Shown here in pieces: positions 6,045 through 10,193 of a DNA stretch of 10,193 nt. The DNA comes from an uncultured Burkholderiales bacterium (GTDB lineage: Bacteria > Pseudomonadota > Gammaproteobacteria > Burkholderiales > Burkholderiaceae_F): positions 1-10,193 of the forward strand of contig CAIQGU010000354.1 of NCBI GenBank assembly GCA_903871435.1, written 5' to 3'. The first letter of the stretch is position 1. Each line of letters starts with the position of its first letter. Below the pieces are notes generated by a model. It was not told the origin of the DNA. It made no database searches and saw nothing but the letters and a program-made list of their open reading frames with translations. Position numbers and translations under genes: made by a program.

Positions 6045-7970
6045 TTACATGCGCGAGGACGAAGCCGCTACTGCCGTGGCAGGCAGGGGGGCATGCGCGC
6101 CCGCCGCGCCGGCGCCGCTCTTGCTGGCGGAAACCGGAATGGCGTTGATATTGCCGGCACGGGTGGCGGGCGCCGCCGGTGCCGGCTTCCTGGCCGAGGT
6201 CTTGTGCGCTACCGGCGCGGCGGCCGTGGCGGGGCGCGCGACGGTGAGCGTGAGGTGCTGCCCGGTGAAGAGACTCATGGAGTGCAGCTGGTTCCAGGCG
6301 ACGATATCGTCGGCGCTGACATGCCAGCGGCGCGCAACCGAGGCCAGCGTGTCGCCGCGGCGCACCCGGTAGCTCACCTGGCGCAGGTTGGTGCTTTCGG
6401 GAACGAGGGCGAACGACGCGCTGATGAATCCCGGAGCGATGTCGTCGTTGTTGGATTCGTCGCGCGGAATCAGGATGGTGGAGCCGGGCGCGGCGCGGTA
6501 GCGCGGCGGGATATGGTTGGCTTCGCGCAGTTGCGCCTCGGTAAGACCGACGCGTTCGGCAAGCTTGCTCAGCGTTTCGCCCGGTTGCAGCGTATAGGCC
6601 GTCCAGCTGGCCAGGGGCTGGCCCGTGGCCTGCCATGCCGCCAGGTTGGCGTTGAAGGAATCGGCCCGGTCTGCCGGCAGCAGGATCGTGGGCGAGGAAG
6701 CCCCCACGATGACCGGCCGGCTGTAGGCCGGATTGAGCGCGCGGAATTCCTCGATGGGCAGGTCGGCCAGTCGTGCGGCGGTGACGACATCGATATCGGC
6801 CGTATTGTTCACGGCCACGAAATACGGCTCATTGCGGATGACCGGCAGTTCGATGCCGTAGTGCTGCGGGTCGGCCACGATGTTCTTGATGGCCTGCAGC
6901 TTGGGCACGTAGTACTGGGTTTCATTGGGCAGGCGCAGGTCCTGGTAGGCCACCGAGCGGTGCGCCTTGCGCGCCCGCGCCAGCGCGCGCTCCACGCCGG
7001 CTTCGCCGCAGTTGTACGCGGCCAGGGCGAGATGCCAGTCGCCGAATTCGCCGTACAGCTTCTGCAGGTAATCGAGCGCCGCGCGGGTGGACTCGATCAC
7101 TCCGAAGCGCTCGTCCTTCCACAGATTCTGCTCGAGCGAGTACAGCCGGCCCGTGGACGGGATGAATTGCCAGAGCCCCGCCGCTTTCGCAAACGACACG
7201 GCCTCGGGCTGCATCGCGCTCTCGACGAACGGCAGCAGCGCGAGCTCGGTGGGCATGTTGCGCTTCTCGAGTTCATCGACGATGTGGTAGAGGTACATGC
7301 TGGCGCGGCCCGTCATGCGCGCGATGTAATCGGGCTGGGCTGCATACCAGCGCGTGCTGGACTGCGCGCGCTTGGATTGCAGGTCGGGCATCTTGAAGCC
7401 GCGGCGGATGCGCTCCCATAAGTCTTTATCGGTAACCGGCAGCGCCTGGCCCGAACTGACCAGTGGGTCGGCTGCCACCTGCTGGCCCCCGGCTGGCGTT
7501 TCGCCTCCGGCAGGAGCCGCGTTCGCGGTTGCCGTTGTCGTCACCGCAAAAGCGCCTGCGGCGGCGGCGGTGGCGGGTGTGTCCGCCGCGGCAGGGCCGG
7601 CGGCATTAACCGGGACCCCTTGCGTGGATTGCGCGGTGCCCGCTGCACTGGCGGGGGCATCTGCCCCGCCGGGCAGTGCCAGCGTTGTTGCGGGTTTCAG
7701 TGTTTCCGTGGAAATTTCAGCGGACTTCTGGCTTTCGGGGAGCTTGTCGATTTCCGTGACTGGTGTAAGGCCGGTAGTGGGAGCCGACGGAAATGTCGGG
7801 GTGGCTGCCGGTACGACCCCCGCCCCGCTTGCCGCTGCATTTACCACCACCGCAGCCGGCACGGGCTCTGCGCACACGGGGGCCAAGGCGCAACCGAGCA
7901 TGCTCATCCCCAGCGCCATGCGCAGAACCGGGTTTTTCAGTTGAAAATGAATCAAGGAATTCCCCGCCAT
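6045..7970 (-). CDS. mltD: Membrane-bound lytic murein transglycosylase D with two LysM domains
   Basis: A 641-residue envelope protein that cleaves the MurNAc-GlcNAc bond of peptidoglycan to give 1,6-anhydro ends. The signal sequence at 1-34 contains MSMLGC, a possible lipobox with Cys27 as lipidation site. VCA before Glu35 is an alternative signal peptidase I site. About 140 residues of Ala/Thr/Pro/Gly-rich, probably disordered linker follow, then LWERIRRGFKMP (184-195), typical of MltD. The SLT/goose-lysozyme-like domain spans about 235-345: catalytic Glu250 in PFVESAM, GLWQFIPSTGR at 265-275, AYNCGE at 319-324. LysM domains lie at about 457-502 (YTLQPGETLSKLAERVG) and 533-577 (YRVRRGDTLASVARRW). 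A 64-residue Ala/Pro-rich tail ends the protein. It is much longer than E. coli MltD (about 450) because of linker and tail. The ATG was chosen because it starts the signal peptide; a longer in-frame GTG (8058-8060) would overlap the promoter candidate. It lies 203 bp downstream of gloB, and mltD-gloB adjacency also exists in E. coli. Confidence 0.95.
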   Translation of the reverse strand: MAGNSLIHFQLKNPVLRMALGMSMLGCALAPVCAEPVPAAVVVNAAASGAGVVPAATPTFPSAPTTGLTPVTEIDKLPESQKSAEISTETLKPATTLALPGGADAPASAAGTAQSTQGVPVNAAGPAAADTPATAAAAGAFAVTTTATANAAPAGGETPAGGQQVAADPLVSSGQALPVTDKDLWERIRRGFKMPDLQSKRAQSSTRWYAAQPDYIARMTGRASMYLYHIVDELEKRNMPTELALLPFVESAMQPEAVSFAKAAGLWQFIPSTGRLYSLEQNLWKDERFGVIESTRAALDYLQKLYGEFGDWHLALAAYNCGEAGVERALARARKAHRSVAYQDLRLPNETQYYVPKLQAIKNIVADPQHYGIELPVIRNEPYFVAVNNTADIDVVTAARLADLPIEEFRALNPAYSRPVIVGASSPTILLPADRADSFNANLAAWQATGQPLASWTAYTLQPGETLSKLAERVGLTEAQLREANHIPPRYRAAPGSTILIPRDESNNDDIAPGFISASFALVPESTNLRQVSYRVRRGDTLASVARRWHVSADDIVAWNQLHSMSLFTGQHLTLTVARPATAAAPVAHKTSARKPAPAAPATRAGNINAIPVSASKSGAGAAGAHAPLPATAVAASSSRM

Positions 7971-8021
7971 CGGATCACGTTGGCTAATAGTTGGCTGTCG
8001 CCCAGGTTGGGTGCCAAGGTC

Positions 8022-8050
8022 AGTGTAGGTGTTCGCCCACGCCAGTGCAA
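8022..8050 (-). promoter_or_regulatory. Candidate sigma70-type promoter of mltD
   Basis: On the minus strand TTGCAC (8050-8045) is followed after exactly 17 bp by TACACT (8027-8022), giving a start about 45 bp before the mltD ATG. The -10 matches TATAAT at four of six positions, including the key first, second and last bases; the -35 keeps TTG only. It lies in the 203-bp gloB-mltD gap, which suggests mltD need not rely on readthrough from gloB. No clear terminator is seen after gloB in this gap. Confidence 0.45.
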
Positions 8051-8173
8051 GCAAAGGCACGGCAGGAAATAACCGTTAAATCAAGGCTCCGGGCGCATTT
8101 TGCGCTTGTGGACGAGGTGTGGTGGGCGCTCCGCGGCGAGCCGGGTAGCGGGTATCCGGGGTGCCAAACGGCG

Positions 8174-8995
8174 CTAATAGCGGTCCTTCCAGCCGCGCAG
8201 CACGCCAAATACCCCGACGGGGTCCGCGGGGGTGCCAAGGGCGTCCGGCCGGTGGTTCCGGGCGGCAGCCTGCACTGCCGGTACTTCGCACCGCAGGAAC
8301 GGGTTGGTGGCCCGCTCGAGGGCAATTGTGGACGGTACCGTCGGCAGTCCGCGCTCCCGCAACTCGACGCAGTCCTCCCGGCGCTGCTGCAGGTCGGTAT
8401 TGCCCGGTTCCACCGCCAAGGCAAAACGCAGGTTGGAAAGCGTGTACTCGTGGGCGCAATAGACCCGCGTATCGCCCGGCAGGCCGCCCAGGCGTCCCAG
8501 CGAGGCCGCCATTTGCGCGGCGCTGCCTTCGAAGAGGCGGCCGCAACCACAGGCAAACAGGGTATCTCCGCAAAAAACCGCGGCCTGCTCTGCGGACCAG
8601 TAGGCAATGTGATCCAGGGTGTGCCCCGGCACGGTCATTACCGAGAACGTGGTGCCGAGTACCGCAACGGTATCGCCTTCGCGCAGGCGCACGTCGATGG
8701 CGTCAAAGGGCGAGTTGGCCGGTCCGAAGACCCGGGCCGGATGCGCCCGCACGAGGTCCGACACGCCGCCCACGTGATCGTTGTGATGATGGGTGAGCAA
8801 AATGGTGTCCAGCCGCCACTGGTGGGCCGCCAGTAGTTGCAACACTGCAACAGCTTCGCCCGGATCGACCACCGCCACCCGGCCACCGCGTTCCAGCAGC
8901 CAGATATAGTTGTCCCGGAAAGCCGGTACAGGTTGGATATGCAGCGCGGCAGCGCCTGCCGCCGGTGCATCTTGGGAAGCCGAGGGTGGCGTCAT
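8174..8995 (-). CDS. gloB: Hydroxyacylglutathione hydrolase (glyoxalase II)
   Basis: A 273-residue cytoplasmic metallo-beta-lactamase-fold enzyme. It hydrolyses S-D-lactoylglutathione to D-lactate and glutathione, the second step of methylglyoxal detoxification. The binuclear metal site is complete: THHHNDHVGG at 68-77 (His69, His71, Asp73, His74), His125 in PGHTLDH, Asp144 in FCGDTLFACGCGR, and His182 in YCAHEYT. AFRDNYIWLL (25-34) and the C-terminal NPFLRCE and GWKDRY are the usual GloB family ends, so the protein is full length. It differs from E. coli GloB mainly by an Ala-rich N-terminal extension of about 17 residues. The ATG has GGGA 10 nt before it; an upstream in-frame TTG (9046) would add unrelated residues. 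It is divergent from the YafS-like gene (123 bp apart) and upstream of mltD, matching the known enterobacterial neighbourhood. Confidence 0.97.
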   Translation of the reverse strand: MTPPSASQDAPAAGAAALHIQPVPAFRDNYIWLLERGGRVAVVDPGEAVAVLQLLAAHQWRLDTILLTHHHNDHVGGVSDLVRAHPARVFGPANSPFDAIDVRLREGDTVAVLGTTFSVMTVPGHTLDHIAYWSAEQAAVFCGDTLFACGCGRLFEGSAAQMAASLGRLGGLPGDTRVYCAHEYTLSNLRFALAVEPGNTDLQQRREDCVELRERGLPTVPSTIALERATNPFLRCEVPAVQAAARNHRPDALGTPADPVGVFGVLRGWKDRY

Positions 8996-9118
8996 AATGG
9001 TGTTTTCCCGGTTCGCAATACACCCGCAGCGCATTGCGCGAGGCAAATGGTGGCGGATCGCACCCCTGCGCCGGATTGCGGCACCGTGGGTTTACCCGAG
9101 GAAGGCGGCGCAATCCCG
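8996..9118. promoter_or_regulatory. Divergent intergenic region between gloB and the YafS-like gene
   Basis: A 123-bp region that must hold the promoters of both divergent genes. Towards gloB a weak pair, TTGCCT (9046-9041) and TGTATT (9022-9017) with 18-bp spacing, would start transcription about 15 nt before the gloB ATG. That is a short leader in which GGGA would be the first bases. No convincing plus-strand promoter is visible. Two in-frame upstream starts of the YafS-like gene (ATG 9047, GTG 9050) fall here, so part of the region may be coding. Confidence 0.3.
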
Positions 9119-10193
9119 ATGAGCGAACTCCAGTCTATCCGGAACTTCCCCGAATTTCTCGATTCGGCGGCCGGTCGTTACATGCTCGAATGGGAACAGC
9201 GCCAGCTCGACCAGGTCGTGGTCGACATTTTTGGCTATCACGCCCTGCAGCTGGGCGTGCCGCGCCTGGATGCGCTTCGCGAGAACCGCATGCCGCTGCG
9301 CTGCCTGGCGCTGGACGGTACCGCCGGCGAGGCAAGCTGGATCGAGCAGCGCCAGTCGGGCACGGCGCCGGACAATTTGCCCCGCTGCCTGGCCGAGCCG
9401 GGCCTGGGCGGCCGCCGCGAGGTGGCGCTGGTAACGCGCTTTGATGAACTGCCGTTTGCCTCGCAATCCATCGACCTGTTGGTCCTGCCCCACGTGCTCG
9501 AATACGCGCAGGAGCCCCACCTGGTGCTGCGCGAGGCCGACCGCGTGCTGGTGCCCGAAGGGCAGATCGTCATCACCGGCTTCAATCCGGCCAGCCTGTG
9601 GGGCGCGCGCCACTGGATGGGCCGTGCCGGCGTACGCCCCTTCCTGCCTGCCAACAGCCAGATGATCGCCCTGCCGCGTCTCAAGGACTGGCTCAAGCTG
9701 CTGTCCTTCGAAGTGCACCGCGGCCGCTTCGGCTGCTATGCGCCGCCGGTGCGCAGCGACTCCTGGATCGGCCGCTGGTCGTTCATGGAGAAGGCCGGTG
9801 ACCGCTGGTGGCCCGTGCTGGGTAGTGTCTACACGCTCACTGCCATCAAGCGCGTGCGCGGCATGCGCCTGGTGGGGCTGGTGCGCAAGCGCCCCGAACG
9901 CCGCCCCGTGCTGGCTGCCGCCCCCGTGGCGCAGACCTCGCACAACCACCACCGTACCGATGGCCCTGCCGGGCTGCGCCTGGTGATTTCCCGCGATTCG
10001 GCCCGCGACACGCAGCGGGGGAGCGCGCGAGAGGCGGCCAAGGATGCGGCACGAGAAGGGATGCGCGGCGCTGCGCGTGACGCCGTGCGTGAGGCCACAC
10101 ACGACGCTTCCAACGACCCGGTCGGCGGCGCGGTGGAACAGGTTGACCGTGGACCAGAGCAGGTCTTCGAGGTCGGGTTCGAGGCGGGTGTCC
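9119..10193 (+). CDS. YafS-type class I methyltransferase-fold protein with repeat tail (partial, C-terminus off the right edge)
   Basis: 358 residues are visible without a stop. The core resembles E. coli YafS, the gene next to gloB: EQRQLDQVVVDIFGYHALQL (26-45), then LPFASQSIDLLVLPHVLEYA (111-130), then EPHLVLREADRVLVPEGQIV (132-151) and ITGFNP. These correspond to methyltransferase motifs II-III of the Methyltransf_11 fold. The normal SAM-binding glycine loop (GxGxG) is not recognisable between residues 55 and 100. After the core (to about 255) comes a linker with HNHH, then charged tetrapeptide repeats at 290-333. The start is uncertain: this ATG has only a distant AGGAAGG (13 nt). The in-frame ATG at 9047 and GTG at 9050 would add 24 or 23 residues, and GAGG lies 6 nt before the GTG. 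By E. coli synteny rnhA and dnaQ may follow. Methyl-transfer activity is unproven for the family as far as I know. Confidence 0.85.
   Translation, partial: MSELQSIRNFPEFLDSAAGRYMLEWEQRQLDQVVVDIFGYHALQLGVPRLDALRENRMPLRCLALDGTAGEASWIEQRQSGTAPDNLPRCLAEPGLGGRREVALVTRFDELPFASQSIDLLVLPHVLEYAQEPHLVLREADRVLVPEGQIVITGFNPASLWGARHWMGRAGVRPFLPANSQMIALPRLKDWLKLLSFEVHRGRFGCYAPPVRSDSWIGRWSFMEKAGDRWWPVLGSVYTLTAIKRVRGMRLVGLVRKRPERRPVLAAAPVAQTSHNHHRTDGPAGLRLVISRDSARDTQRGSAREAAKDAAREGMRGAARDAVREATHDASNDPVGGAVEQVDRGPEQVFEVGFEAGV
9986..10117 (+). repeat. Coding repeat: eleven charged tetrapeptides in the YafS-like tail
   Basis: Residues 290-333 of the YafS-like protein read as eleven consecutive four-residue units of the form x-x-[R/K]-[D/E/G], with small residues, mostly Ala or Ser, at x. 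The first units are ISRD, SARD, TQRG and SARE; the last two units drift to His-Asp and Asn-Asp. The DNA units are diverged in codon choice, so the pattern is kept at protein level and is not a recent DNA duplication. It predicts a long, highly charged Ala-rich helix. The repeat stops at PVGG. Confidence 0.7.

Noticed and set aside
5007..7421. An 804-codon plus-strand open frame opposite fabI and mltD
   Set aside because: It is antisense to two confidently identified genes. Its product is Gly/Arg/Ala/His-rich with no domain pattern, as expected from the complement of GC-rich coding DNA with few stops.
7971..8060. N-terminal extension of MltD from the GTG at 8058-8060
   Set aside because: It would bury the signal peptide 30 residues inside the protein and overlap the best promoter candidate of the window.
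9092..10102. A 336-codon minus-strand open frame opposite the YafS-like gene
   Set aside because: The plus strand carries conserved YafS/methyltransferase motifs; this frame is His/Arg/Ala-rich and lacks any.

Overview
The window is GC-rich, bacterial and almost fully coding. It holds seven tightly packed genes on the minus strand and one divergent gene on the plus strand at the right edge. Codon use is strongly biased to G/C at third positions. The protein types and the gloB/mltD/yafS-like neighbourhood suggest a proteobacterium, most likely a betaproteobacterium of the Burkholderiales (Alcaligenaceae-like, e.g. Bordetella/Achromobacter). That placement is an inference from gene content and general protein resemblance; no search was run.

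Right part (about 6.0-10.2 kb): a conserved housekeeping neighbourhood. A YafS-type methyltransferase-fold protein runs rightwards off the edge. Divergent from it are gloB (glyoxalase II) and then mltD (lytic murein transglycosylase with two LysM domains). In E. coli the order mltD-gloB-yafS-rnhA-dnaQ is known, so rnhA and dnaQ are expected just beyond the right edge. A promoter-like element sits upstream of mltD.

Middle (about 3.7-5.9 kb and on to 1.6 kb): fabI (enoyl-ACP reductase) is followed after 47 bp by a two-gene export cassette. The cassette consists of a HlyD/CvaA-type membrane-fusion protein with a GTG start and, 2 nt after its stop codon, a CvaB/RaxB-type ABC transporter with an N-terminal C39 peptidase domain. 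Such transporters cleave double-glycine leaders from small peptides and export them. No precursor peptide, modification enzyme or outer-membrane TolC partner is visible, so the cargo is unknown.

Left part (1-1.6 kb): a MAPEG-family membrane protein, then an MsbA-like ABC exporter cut by the left edge before its Walker A motif. All minus-strand gaps downstream of mltD are short (2-159 bp), so fabI to the left edge could be one or two transcription units.

Most unusual items: the orphan C39/HlyD exporter next to fabI; an altered D-loop in that exporter's ATPase; and the YafS-like protein, which lacks a recognisable SAM-binding glycine loop and carries a C-terminal tail of eleven charged tetrapeptide repeats. 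No IS element, CRISPR array, tRNA or rRNA was recognised, and no gap between genes exceeds about 205 bp.
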